A DNA stretch of 64,000 nucleotides, taken from Gemmatimonadaceae bacterium. GTDB taxonomy: Bacteria > Gemmatimonadota > Gemmatimonadetes > Gemmatimonadales > Gemmatimonadaceae. The DNA lies in contig DASXUN010000003.1 of the NCBI GenBank assembly GCA_036504815.1, positions 124,001 to 188,000 on the forward strand, written 5' to 3'. Below, piece by piece: positions 51,401 to 60,100 of this stretch. Both the position numbers and the translations under genes were made by a program. How positions within the stretch are numbered: the first letter of the stretch is position 1; the number at the start of each line of letters is the position of its first letter. The notes under the pieces are model-generated. The model was given only the letters and a program-made list of their open reading frames with translations, was not told the origin of the DNA and did not search any database.

Positions 51401-51428
51401 GAGGGCGGCGAATGGCTTCGCCGCCCTC
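51401..51428 (-). terminator. Hairpin in the pstC2 leader / after the porin
   Basis: Twelve-bp perfect stem GAGGGCGGCGAA/TTCGCCGCCCTC with a four-base loop. It lies between the Pho-box repeats and the pstC start on the minus strand. It could end the porin transcript, or, if transcription starts near 51430, form a 5'-terminal stabilising hairpin of the pstC mRNA. Confidence 0.6.
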
Positions 51429-51449
51429 TTGAATCTTCTCACATCCGTG

Positions 51450-51487
51450 TCACTCCGCCGTGCCGTCTGTGTAACGGAATTGTCACG
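51450..51487 (-). promoter_or_regulatory. Pho-box-like 11-bp repeats, four units, before pstC2
   Basis: On the + strand TCACT, TGCCG, TAACG and TCACG begin at 51450, 51461, 51472 and 51483, each 11 bp apart. The outer two are within TGTCAC and the third within TGTAAC, close to the PhoB core. Best-preserved copy in the window. It lies between the porin stop and the pstC start. Confidence 0.75.
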
Positions 51488-51499
51488 GAGGACGGCCGG

Positions 51500-52627
51500 C
51501 TAGAAGTTCGTGACCAGCCGGACCTGGAACATCTTGGACGGCGCGATCGTGGCCGCGGGCGCCGTGCCCAGCGTCTCCTGATAGTCCAGCGCGAGCTGTG
51601 TCCGCTTGTTCCGGGTCAGGTCGAAGATCAGGGAGCCTTCAAGCATGTGGTTCGAGGCCGACAGGTCGGTGTTGGGCTTGACCGCGTCGTAGCGCAGCAT
51701 CACGCTGAGCGGCGACGTGGACGCGCTGTCCGCCAGCTGCATGGGGCGGACGAGCACCAGGCCGGTGATCAGGTCGCCGGTCACGTCCGTGACATGGCGC
51801 GGCGAGACCGCGGTATTGGCGCCGCTCTCCGTGCCGTCGACGCGCTGCGAGTAGCCGGCCGCGACGACGAGGCGCGGGTCCTTGATGCCGGTCCAGATGC
51901 CGAAGCGGTTCTTGGTGAGCCCCTCGCCAATGGCGCCGACCTGCCCCGTGCCACCCTGCACGAACTTGCTGGCCGCGGCGTTGATGTCGATCCACGGCGA
52001 GACGGCGAACGTCGTCAGAAGCCCGTGCTTCCCGCCGGCCAGCGGCGTCAGCGACAGCCGCGCTGCGTACGACTTGAAGCGGTCCGTCTCCGGGTTCGCG
52101 TAGCCGTTGCCGTTCGTCCAGACGGCGTAGAGCTCGCCACGCTTCTTCGGGAAGTTCAGCTGCGCGCCGACGCCGACGTCAGCCGACGAGAAATAGCCGA
52201 AACGCTCCGCGGCCGCCGTCCCCATCCAGCGGGGCCAGAAGGTCTCCATGTGCTCGAGCGCGACTGTTTGCAGCGACCCGGCGCGGACGAGGCCGCTCCA
52301 GCCGGCCTTGTTGGCCGGGCGGTCGTACTGCACGTAGGCGTACTTCGTGCGGAGCACGTAGCCGACGCCCGCCTGCTGCGGCGAGATGTCGGGCGTGTAG
52401 CGGAGGCTCCAGCGATCGGCGATCGGCGTCCGGAAGTTCAGGTAGACGCGCTCGAGGTCGAACTTGTTCGCGTTCTTCGCCTCGGGGTTCGTGCGGTAGC
52501 TGTAGGCGCCGAACAGGACGCCGGAGATGTCAATGCGGGGGGCGGATGCCGCCTGAGCAGAGAGCGCCGCGGGAAGAACGACGGCAGCAAACGTGGTCAG
52601 TCGGCGCAGGGAAGTGGCGAGCGACAT
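51500..52627 (-). CDS. Outer-membrane porin-like beta-barrel, probable phosphate porin
   Basis: 375 aa from the ATG giving MSLATSLRRLTTFAAVVLPAALSAQ, a signal peptide. The mature part is alternating strands of an OprP/OprO-like or short-chain porin type (FDLERVYLNFRTPIADRWSLRYTPD, KYAYVQYDRP) ending in Phe (VRLVTNF), the barrel C-terminal signature. Between pstS and pstC, it is probably the outer-membrane channel for phosphate (inferred). A hairpin separates it from pstS. Confidence 0.85.
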   Translation of the reverse strand: MSLATSLRRLTTFAAVVLPAALSAQAASAPRIDISGVLFGAYSYRTNPEAKNANKFDLERVYLNFRTPIADRWSLRYTPDISPQQAGVGYVLRTKYAYVQYDRPANKAGWSGLVRAGSLQTVALEHMETFWPRWMGTAAAERFGYFSSADVGVGAQLNFPKKRGELYAVWTNGNGYANPETDRFKSYAARLSLTPLAGGKHGLLTTFAVSPWIDINAAASKFVQGGTGQVGAIGEGLTKNRFGIWTGIKDPRLVVAAGYSQRVDGTESGANTAVSPRHVTDVTGDLITGLVLVRPMQLADSASTSPLSVMLRYDAVKPNTDLSASNHMLEGSLIFDLTRNKRTQLALDYQETLGTAPAATIAPSKMFQVRLVTNF

Positions 52628-52651
52628 GATGTGAGGGATTGAGGGAACGAC

Positions 52652-52686
52652 GTCACCGTGGCAGCGCTCAGCGCCGCCACGGTGAC
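52652..52686 (-). terminator. Hairpin between pstS2 and the porin gene
   Basis: Eleven-bp perfect stem GTCACCGTGGC/GCCACGGTGAC, located 20 bp after the pstS stop and 25 bp before the porin start. A likely partial terminator or 3' stabiliser that lets pstS be expressed above the porin. Confidence 0.65.
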
Positions 52687-52706
52687 TCTGGTGCGTTGCG
52701 CGCAGG

Positions 52707-53738
52707 CTACTTGGCGCTGGCGAGCGCAGCGACACGCTTCTCCAACTGCTTTGCAATGTTGCCCGGCAACGGGGCATAGTCGAGCGAGGCGGCCGACTTC
52801 TGCCCATCGTTGAGTGCGTACTTCAGGAAGTCCGCGAGCTTCTTGGCCTTCGCGGCATCGGTCATCTTCTCGTAAACGAGCAGCCAGGTGAACGACGAGA
52901 TGGGATACGCCTTCTTCCCCGGCGCGTTCACGATCGAGACGCGATAGTCGGTGTCCTTCTCCAGCTTCTTCGCCGCGGCGGCGGCCGCTTCCGTGATCGC
53001 CTCGATGTTCGGGGCGACGAACGCACCGCTGGCGTTCTGCATCTCGGCGTAGGCGAGCTTGTTCTGGCGGGCATACGCGAGCTCGACGTAGCCGACCGAG
53101 CCGACGATCTGGCGCACCTGGCCGGCGACGCCCTCATTGCCCTTGCCGCCGAGGCCCACCGGCCAGCGCACTTCCTTCCCCTTGCCCGGGCCCGCGGCCC
53201 ACGCCGGGCTCACCGCGGTGAGGTAGTCGGTGAAGATGAAGGACGTGCCGCTGCCGTCCGAACGGTGCACGACGAGGATGTCCTTCGCCGGGAGCTTCAC
53301 GCCCGCGTTCAGCGCGGCGATGCGCGGGTCATTCCACTTCGTGATCTTGCCGAGGAAGATGTCGCCGAGCACCACGCCCGAAAGCTTGAGCGCCTTCGGC
53401 ACCTCGGGGAGGTTGTACGTCACGACGACGGCGCCCAGGACCATCGGGAAGTGCAGCACCTTGCCGCCCTTCGCCTTGTCCAGCTCGGCGTCGCTCATCG
53501 GCGCATCGGACGCGCCGAAGTCCACCGTCTGCTCCGACAGCTGGCGGATGCCGCCGCCGGACCCGATGGACTGATAGTTGATGCGCACGCCGGTCTTGGC
53601 GGCGTAGTCGGAGAACCACTTGGAGTAAATCGGATACGGGAACGTCGCGCCCGCGCCGGTCAGGTCGACCGACTGGGCGGAGGCGGCCGCGGTGACGGCC
53701 GGAAGCGCAATGAGCGCGGCGAGAGTGCGAAGACGCAC
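52707..53738 (-). CDS. pstS: PstS, periplasmic phosphate-binding protein (system 2)
   Basis: 343 aa from a GTG with GGAG 6 bp upstream. Signal peptide ends TAAASAQ. Phosphate-binding motifs are GAGATFPYPIYSKWF, SIGSGGGIRQL, DFGASDAPM and VHRSDGSGTSF, as in E. coli PstS. It binds phosphate and hands it to PstCA. It is first of the pstS-porin unit, with Pho-box repeats 82-119 bp upstream. It belongs to a different sequence branch from the system 1 PstS lipoprotein. Confidence 0.96.
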   Translation of the reverse strand: MRLRTLAALIALPAVTAAASAQSVDLTGAGATFPYPIYSKWFSDYAAKTGVRINYQSIGSGGGIRQLSEQTVDFGASDAPMSDAELDKAKGGKVLHFPMVLGAVVVTYNLPEVPKALKLSGVVLGDIFLGKITKWNDPRIAALNAGVKLPAKDILVVHRSDGSGTSFIFTDYLTAVSPAWAAGPGKGKEVRWPVGLGGKGNEGVAGQVRQIVGSVGYVELAYARQNKLAYAEMQNASGAFVAPNIEAITEAAAAAAKKLEKDTDYRVSIVNAPGKKAYPISSFTWLLVYEKMTDAAKAKKLADFLKYALNDGQKSAASLDYAPLPGNIAKQLEKRVAALASAK

Positions 53739-53819
53739 GGTGTACTCCGGATTGGTGTCGTCGGGATTCGCGGTCGCCCAATGCGGCCGCCCGACACCAC
53801 GTACGATGCCCACGGCTCG

Positions 53820-53857
53820 TTGCGCCCGTGTCTCGGTCGTGTAACAATCGTGTTACA
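53820..53857 (-). promoter_or_regulatory. Pho-box-like 11-bp repeats before pstS2
   Basis: The core is an almost perfect direct repeat TCGTGTAACAA/TCGTGTTACAA (53837-53858; one mismatch). In pentamer form TAACA and TTACA begin at 53842 and 53853. Weaker units TCTCG and TTGCG precede at 53831 and 53820 in the same 11-bp phase. Confidence 0.75.
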
Positions 53858-53915
53858 ATGCCGGGAGGCAGATTGCCGCGGCGTTGCTGGCGCGTCCGGT
53901 CCCCCCGGGCGCGGC

Positions 53916-55628
53916 CTAGCTGTCGATGGACTGATCCGGGAACCAGGCGCTCACCGTCGTGCCGGCGCCGAGCGTGCTCTCGGCGCGCACCTTCCCGCGG
54001 TGCGCGTCCACCAGGTGCTTGACGACGGAAAGTCCGAGGCCGGTGCCCCCCTCTTCCCGCGAACGCGCCGGGTCCACACGGTAGAAGCGCTCGAAGATCC
54101 GCGGCAGGTGCGAGGCGTCGATGCCACAGCCGGTATCGCGAACGCTCACCGTCACGCCGTCGCCCGCGCGCTCGGTGCGCAGGGTGACCGTCCCTTCGGC
54201 CGTATGCCGCAGCGCATTCTCGAGGAGGTTGCCCAACACCTGGCGGAGGGCCGTCGGGTCCGCATAGACCGTCTGCGCGTCCGGGCCGATGGCGACCTGC
54301 ACGGTGACGCCCTTGCGCGCGGCGGCCGCGCGCGCGGCCGCGAGGTCTTCTTCCAGCGTCGCGGCGACGTCCAGTCGTTGCGGTGCGGGCACCCATCCGC
54401 CCGACTCGATGCGGGACAGGTCGAGCAGGTCGTCCACGAGCCGCTGCATGCGCCGCGTGTGCCCGGCGATGCTGCGCGCAAACTGCCGTCGCGTCTCCGT
54501 CGGCGGATCGTCGTCGGCCAGCGTCTCGGCGAAGCCGCGCACCACCGTCAACGGCGTCTTCAGCTCGTGCGACACGTTGGCCACGAAGTCGCGGCGCACC
54601 GTCTCGAGCCGCCGCAGGCGCGTCACGTCGAGCAGCGCGAGCACGGCGCCGCCGTTTTCGAGCGGACGCGCCGTGATGTTGAGGATATGCCCGCCCAGCT
54701 GCGCCTCGATGTCGCGCACCGTCCGGCCGACCTGCGCCGCCGCCATCGCGTCGCGGAAGGCGCGATCGCGCGGCAACTGCTCGCCGCCAATCGGCAGCGA
54801 GGCCCGGATGCCGAGCAGCCGACGCGCGGTTTCGTTCATCCGCACCACCTGCTGCCGTGCGTCGAGTACCAGGATTCCCTCGTTGAGCGACTCCGCGAGT
54901 TCGCGAACGAGCGTCTCCTCGGCGCGCAGGGCGTCCACGCGTGCGCTGAGCTGCTCGGCGAGCCGGTTCAGCGCCACGGCAAGATCGCCCACCTCGCCCG
55001 GGGCGGCGCGCGCGGGACGCTGCGAGAAGTCGCCGGCCGCGAGCCCACGGGCGACGGCGGACAGTTCGACGACGGGACGAGAGACGCTCCGGGCGAAGAC
55101 CCAGGAGAGCAGGATCGCGACGAGCGCGGCGATCACGCCGGACACCGCGACGTCGCGCCGTGCGGCGCGCACGATGGCGTTGAGTGATTCCGTCGGCAGC
55201 GACACGCGGGCGTAGCCGAGCGGGGTGCGCACCGCGACGTACAGCTCCTCATTGCCCGCGGACACGCTGTGCCGCCGCGCGGAGCCCGTCCCTTCCCGTC
55301 GCGCCGCGATGATCTCCGGGCGGTTCGCGTGGTTCTCGAGCTGGTCCAGTTCCGGCCGGTCGAACTCGGAGTCGCCGATGACCACGCCCGTCGAGTCCAC
55401 CAGCGTGACGCGATGCGCCGACTCCTTTCCCAGTCGGTTGGCGAGCGCATCGGCGTCCACCCCCGGCGTCCACTGCCCGGCGACGAGCCGCGCCTCGGTC
55501 GTGAGCCGCGCGGTGGTCTCCTCGGTGAGGCGGTTCGACAGCTTGCGGTCCACCGAGATGATCATGAGAACGACCAGGACGCCAACCACGCCAAGCGCGC
55601 CAAAGAGCAGGCGATGGGCGAGCTTCAT
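53916..55628 (-). CDS. phoR: PhoR, phosphate-sensing histidine kinase
   Basis: 570 aa. Transmembrane helix (about 8-25), a periplasmic region of about 120 residues, second helix (about 160-180), HAMP (RPVVELSAVARGLAAGDF) and a PAS domain (NEGILVLDARQQVVRMN). HisKA has the phospho-acceptor His in VSHELKTPLT near 352. The ATPase domain has N-box LLENALRHT, G1 DTGCGID, F-box IFERFYRVD and G2 GGTGLGLSVVKH. It phosphorylates PhoB in low phosphate under PhoU/Pst control. It overlaps phoB by four bases. A sizeable periplasmic domain is larger than in E. coli PhoR. Confidence 0.95.
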   Translation of the reverse strand: MKLAHRLLFGALGVVGVLVVLMIISVDRKLSNRLTEETTARLTTEARLVAGQWTPGVDADALANRLGKESAHRVTLVDSTGVVIGDSEFDRPELDQLENHANRPEIIAARREGTGSARRHSVSAGNEELYVAVRTPLGYARVSLPTESLNAIVRAARRDVAVSGVIAALVAILLSWVFARSVSRPVVELSAVARGLAAGDFSQRPARAAPGEVGDLAVALNRLAEQLSARVDALRAEETLVRELAESLNEGILVLDARQQVVRMNETARRLLGIRASLPIGGEQLPRDRAFRDAMAAAQVGRTVRDIEAQLGGHILNITARPLENGGAVLALLDVTRLRRLETVRRDFVANVSHELKTPLTVVRGFAETLADDDPPTETRRQFARSIAGHTRRMQRLVDDLLDLSRIESGGWVPAPQRLDVAATLEEDLAAARAAAARKGVTVQVAIGPDAQTVYADPTALRQVLGNLLENALRHTAEGTVTLRTERAGDGVTVSVRDTGCGIDASHLPRIFERFYRVDPARSREEGGTGLGLSVVKHLVDAHRGKVRAESTLGAGTTVSAWFPDQSIDS

Positions 55629-56332
55629 GCGTCCCTCGGCGCCTTGATTCGGTAGCCGAACCCGCGCACGGTGTCAACCAGGTCGCCCGCCGCCCCCAGT
55701 TTCGTCCGCAGCCGCTGCACATGCATGTCCACGGTCCGCGTCTGGATGTCGGGGGCCGCCTCCCACACATGCTCGAGCAGCTGCGCGCGTCCCTGCACGC
55801 GGCCGCGCCGTTCGGCGAGGAGGAGCAGCAGCTTGAACTCGGTCGGCGTGAGCTCCACGTCGTGTCCGCTCACGGTCACGGTATGCGCCGCGCGGTCAAT
55901 GGCGATGGCGCCGATCGTCAGCACGTCGGCCGCCGCCGGCGCGGCCGCGCTGCGCCGGAGGATGGCCTTCACGCGCAGCACCAGCTCCTGCGGACTGAAC
56001 GGCTTGGTGAGGTAGTCGTCGGCGCCGAGCGACAGCCCCTTGATGCGGTCCGGCTCCTCACGGCGCGCCGTGAGCATGAGCACGGCGATGCTGGCGGTCG
56101 ACACGTCGGCGCGCAGCTGCTCGAGCACGTCGAAGCCGGAAAGCCCGGGGAGCATCAGGTCGAGCACGATCAGCGCCGGCCGCTCGCGCCGCGCCGTGGC
56201 CAGCGCTTCGCTGCCGCTGGAGGCCGACGAGACGCGGTACCCCTCTTTGGCGAGATGGTAGACGACGAGCGCGACGATGTCGGGCTCGTCGTCCACGACG
56301 AGAATGCGTTCGCGTAGCTTGGTCTCGGTCAA
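55625..56332 (-). CDS. phoB: PhoB, phosphate-regulon response regulator
   Basis: 235 aa from a TTG overlapping the udk stop (TTGA). Receiver domain with Asp14/Asp15, phospho-acceptor Asp58 (VLDLMLPG) and Lys110 (LTKPF). A C-terminal OmpR/PhoB winged helix (about 140-230) ends TVRGFGYRIKAP, with VELTPTEFKLLLLLAER. It should bind the 11-bp repeats found at five sites in this window. Coupled to phoR. Confidence 0.95.
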   Translation of the reverse strand: MTETKLRERILVVDDEPDIVALVVYHLAKEGYRVSSASSGSEALATARRERPALIVLDLMLPGLSGFDVLEQLRADVSTASIAVLMLTARREEPDRIKGLSLGADDYLTKPFSPQELVLRVKAILRRSAAAPAAADVLTIGAIAIDRAAHTVTVSGHDVELTPTEFKLLLLLAERRGRVQGRAQLLEHVWEAAPDIQTRTVDMHVQRLRTKLGAAGDLVDTVRGFGYRIKAPRDA

Positions 56333-56952
56333 GTCGACTGGTCCTGCAGGCGGCGAAGGATGGTGGCGATGATCAGGTCGATGGCGACCGTATTGTGCCC
56401 GCCGCGCGGGATCACGAGGTCGGCGTAGCGCTTGCTGGGCTCGACGAACTGCAGGTGCATCGGCTGCACCGTGGTGAGGTACTGACTCAGGATCTCCTCC
56501 AACGGACGTCCGCGCACCTTGATGTCGCGCCGGATGCGGCGGATGAGCCGCTCGTCGGCATCGGTGTCCACGAACACCTTCACGTCGCAGCGATCGCGGA
56601 CCCGCTCGTCCACGAAGAGCAGGATGCCGTCAATCACGATCACGTCGGCTGGCGCGACCGGCTTGCTCTCTTCCGAGCGCAGGTGGCGCACGAAATCGTA
56701 GATCGGCTTCTCGATCGGGATGCGCGCGCCGAGCTGGTCGAGATGCGTCACCAGCAGGTCGAGGTCGAACGCGTCCGGGTGATCCCAGTTGACCTGGCGG
56801 CGCTCGTCGATGGTGAGGTGCGTGAAATTCCGGTAGTACGCGTCCATGTCGAGGAACGCGACCGATGACGGCATCGCCTCGGCAATGCGCTTCGCCACCG
56901 TGGACTTGCCCGAGCCGGTGCCGCCCGCGATGCCAATGATGAGAGGCTTCAT
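56329..56952 (-). CDS. udk: Uridine kinase
   Basis: 207 aa. Walker A GGTGSGKST (10-18). Motifs include DMDAYYRNFTHL, NWDHPDAFD, and the family's RRIRRDIKVRGR lid-type region. It phosphorylates uridine and cytidine to UMP and CMP. First gene of udk-phoB-phoR, and divergent from the nucleotidase-salvage operon. An in-frame upstream extension (40 residues) has no conserved character and is rejected. Confidence 0.94.
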   Translation of the reverse strand: MKPLIIGIAGGTGSGKSTVAKRIAEAMPSSVAFLDMDAYYRNFTHLTIDERRQVNWDHPDAFDLDLLVTHLDQLGARIPIEKPIYDFVRHLRSEESKPVAPADVIVIDGILLFVDERVRDRCDVKVFVDTDADERLIRRIRRDIKVRGRPLEEILSQYLTTVQPMHLQFVEPSKRYADLVIPRGGHNTVAIDLIIATILRRLQDQST

Positions 56953-57022
56953 GCGAAAGTTGGATGTCGGGCTGCTGATGCAGGATGCATGCGCGACGGC
57001 AGGGAAGGTAGCGCCGAGGCTG

Positions 57023-57038
57023 TCACGGAATTGTATCG
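57023..57038. promoter_or_regulatory. Weak Pho-box-like pair before the 5'-nucleotidase
   Basis: On the + strand TCACG (57023, within TGTCAC) and TATCG (57034, within TGTATC) are 11 bp apart; no third unit is in phase. It lies in the divergent region between udk and the 5'-nucleotidase. Suggestive only. Confidence 0.35.
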
Positions 57039-57138
57039 GTGAATGAATGGGGCGGCCACCGTCGGCGGGCAAACCGCCCGCACCATTCGACGCCGGTCGG
57101 CGCTCCCACCGGTGGCGATGACCCTATAGTTTTCTTCC

Positions 57139-60100
57139 ATGTTGCCATCGCTTCGCGCGGCGCTCCTCGGGAGCGCCGTGCTCTTCGTGGCTCCCCCGGC
57201 CGTTCGCGCCCAGGGCATCCCGATCGACCTGGTCGTCGCGGCCACCTCCGACGTCCACGGACGCCTGCGGGCCTGGGACTACTTTGCCGACACGGCCGAA
57301 AGCACGCGCGGCCTGTCACGGCTGGCTACGGCGGTGGACTCGCTGCGCCGGGCGCACCCGGGCCGCGTCATCCTGCTCGATGGCGGCGACCTGCTGCAGG
57401 GCAACCCCATGACCTTCGTGGCGTCGCGCATGCCGGCGATGCCGCACCCGGCGATGGCGGCGATGAACGCGATGCAATACGACGCGGCCGCCGTCGGCAA
57501 CCACGAGTTCAACTACGGCGTGCCGTTCCTCGAGCAGGCGGTGCGCCAGGCACGCTTCCCGCTCCTCGCCGCCAACGCGCGCCGCCCCGACGGCTCGCGC
57601 GCCTTCGCCGGCTTCACGCTCATCGAGCGCGCCGGCGTGAAGGTCGGCATCGTCGGCGTGACGAATCCGGGGGCGAACATCTGGGACCGCGCGAACCTGC
57701 GCGGCCGGGTGACCGTCACCGAGATCGTGCCAGCCGTCCGCTTTGCCGTGGACTCGGCGCGCGCGGCCGGCGCCGAACTTGTCGTGGCCATCGTGCACGC
57801 GGGGCTGGGCGGCGCCAGCAGTTATGACACCACCGCGAGCGGCGGCGAGAATGTTGCCGGCGACGTCGCCCGTCAGGTGGCGGGGATCGACCTCATCGTC
57901 TTTGGCCACTCGCATCGCGAGGTCGCCGACACGACGATCAACGGCGTGCTGCTGGTGCAGCCGCGGCAATGGGCGGGGAGCCTCGCCGTCGCAACGATAC
58001 GCCTGCAGAACCGCGGCGCCACGTGGAGCGTCGTCGAGAAGCACGGCCAGCTGATCCGTGCGCGTGGACACGAGGAGTCGCCCGCCGTCGTGCAGGCCGT
58101 GGCTGCCGCGCATGACGCGGCGCGCGCGCAGACCAATCGCGCCATCGGCGCCACGCTCACCACGTGGCGCTCCGACTCGGCACGCACGCACGACACCCCG
58201 CTGGTGGACTGGGTGCTCGACGTCGAGCGGCGCGTATTCGGCGCCGACCTCGCGTCGACCGCGGCCTTCGATCTGGGCGCGACGCTCGGCCCGGACAAGA
58301 TCACGGTGGCGCAGCTGGCGCGCCTCTATCCCTACGAGAACACGCTGCAGCTCGTGCAGGTCAGCGGCGCGGTGCTCCGCGCGTATCTCGAGCAGAGTGC
58401 CCGCTACTTCGTGGTGACGCCGGGCGATGAGCCGACGGTGACCACCGATCCGGAGATTCCGGGCTTCAACTTCGACATCGTCGGCGGCGCCGAGTACGCC
58501 ATCGACCTGTCGCGCCCACCCGGCGATCGGATCACCGGCCTGCGGGTTCGCGGGCGCGACGTGGCCGCGGCCGACTCGTTCACGCTGGCGGTCAACAACT
58601 ATCGAGCCGGCGGCGGCGGCGGTTACGGCATGCTCCGCGGTGCGCCGGTGCTGCGCGACACGCAGGTGGAGATTCGCGACCTGTTGATTGCGGAGGTCGA
58701 GCGCCGCCAGACACTCTCGGCCGCGGAGTTCACGGACCGGCACTGGCGCATCGAACCGGCCGCGTACGCGGCTGCGGCGTATCGTGCCGTGCACGGCGCG
58801 TCGACCCCGGCCACGCTGCGCCTCATCAGCATCAACGACTTCCACGGGGCGCTTGAATCGCGTCCCGACGGCAATCAGGGGAACCGCGGCGGCGCCGCCC
58901 AGGTGGCGCACGCGATCCGCAGCGCCCAGCAGGAGTGCGGCGCTTCCTGCGTCACCGTGCTGCTCGACGGCGGCGACATGTTCCAGGGGACGGCCGCCTC
59001 GAACCTCGCCTACGGCCGTCCGGTGACGCAGTTCTACAACGCGCTCGACTTCGCCGCCGGCGCGCTCGGCAACCACGATTTCGACTGGGGCCAGGACACG
59101 CTGCGCGCGAGGATGCGCGACCTCCATCACGCCGTGCTGGGCGCGAATGTCACGTATGCGGACGGACGCCGGGTGCCGTGGGTGCGCGGCGACACCATCG
59201 TCGTGCGCGGTGGCGTGCGCATCGGCATCGTCGGCGTGGCGTCGGAACTGACGCCGCGCGTCACGATGGCCAAGAATGTCGCCGACCTGCGCTTCGCGCC
59301 GCCGGCCCCGGTGATCAACGAGCGGGCGCGCGCGCTGCGCGCGCGCGGCGCCACCGTGGTGATTGCCGTGGCGCACGACGGCGGGTTCTGCGACACCCGC
59401 GGCGCGGCGCCGGCCTGCACTGGTGAAGTGGTGACGCTGGCGCAGGGAATCACGGAGAAGGTGGACGCGCTGGTCACCGGTCATACGCACTCCATGCTCA
59501 ACACCGAGATGAACGGCATCCCGGTAGTGCAGGCCCGGTCGAGCGGGCGCGCCATCGCGGTGCTCGACCTGCCGCTGGGCCCGGACGGCCGCGTCGCGGG
59601 CCGTGCGCGCGGAACGGTGCGCAACGTGGAGAGCGATGCGACGCCGGCCGATGCCGACATCGCGCGCCTCGTGCAGGAGGCCACGGCGTCCATCGCGTCG
59701 CGCGTGAACCAGCGCGTGGGCGAACTGGCCGCGCCGATGCTCCGTCACGGCGAGGAGTATGCGCTGGGTCACCTCATCGCCGACGCGCAGCGCGCGGCGG
59801 GCAAGGCCGACTTTGCCGTGATGAACAACGGCGGCATTCGCGCCGACCTGCCGGCCGGAGCCGTGACCTACAGCGCGCTCTTCGAGGTGCAGCCGTTCGG
59901 CAACGTGCTGTATCGCGTCACCGCGCGCGGCGATGCGCTGCGCGCCTACTTCGAGCGCATGTACAACGGCCAGCGCCCGCCGCGGGTGCACGTCAGCGGC
60001 ATCGCGCTGACGTGGGACAACTCCCGTCCCGCCGATCAGCGCCTCGTGCAGGCCACGCTGCCGAATGGGCAGCGCCTCGACGACGCGCACGAGTACACGC

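Noticed and set aside
57316..60090. Long minus-strand open frame (about 924 codons) opposite the nucleotidase
   Set aside because: Low-complexity Arg/His/Val product and fully covered by a well-supported gene on the other strand; typical of high-GC DNA.
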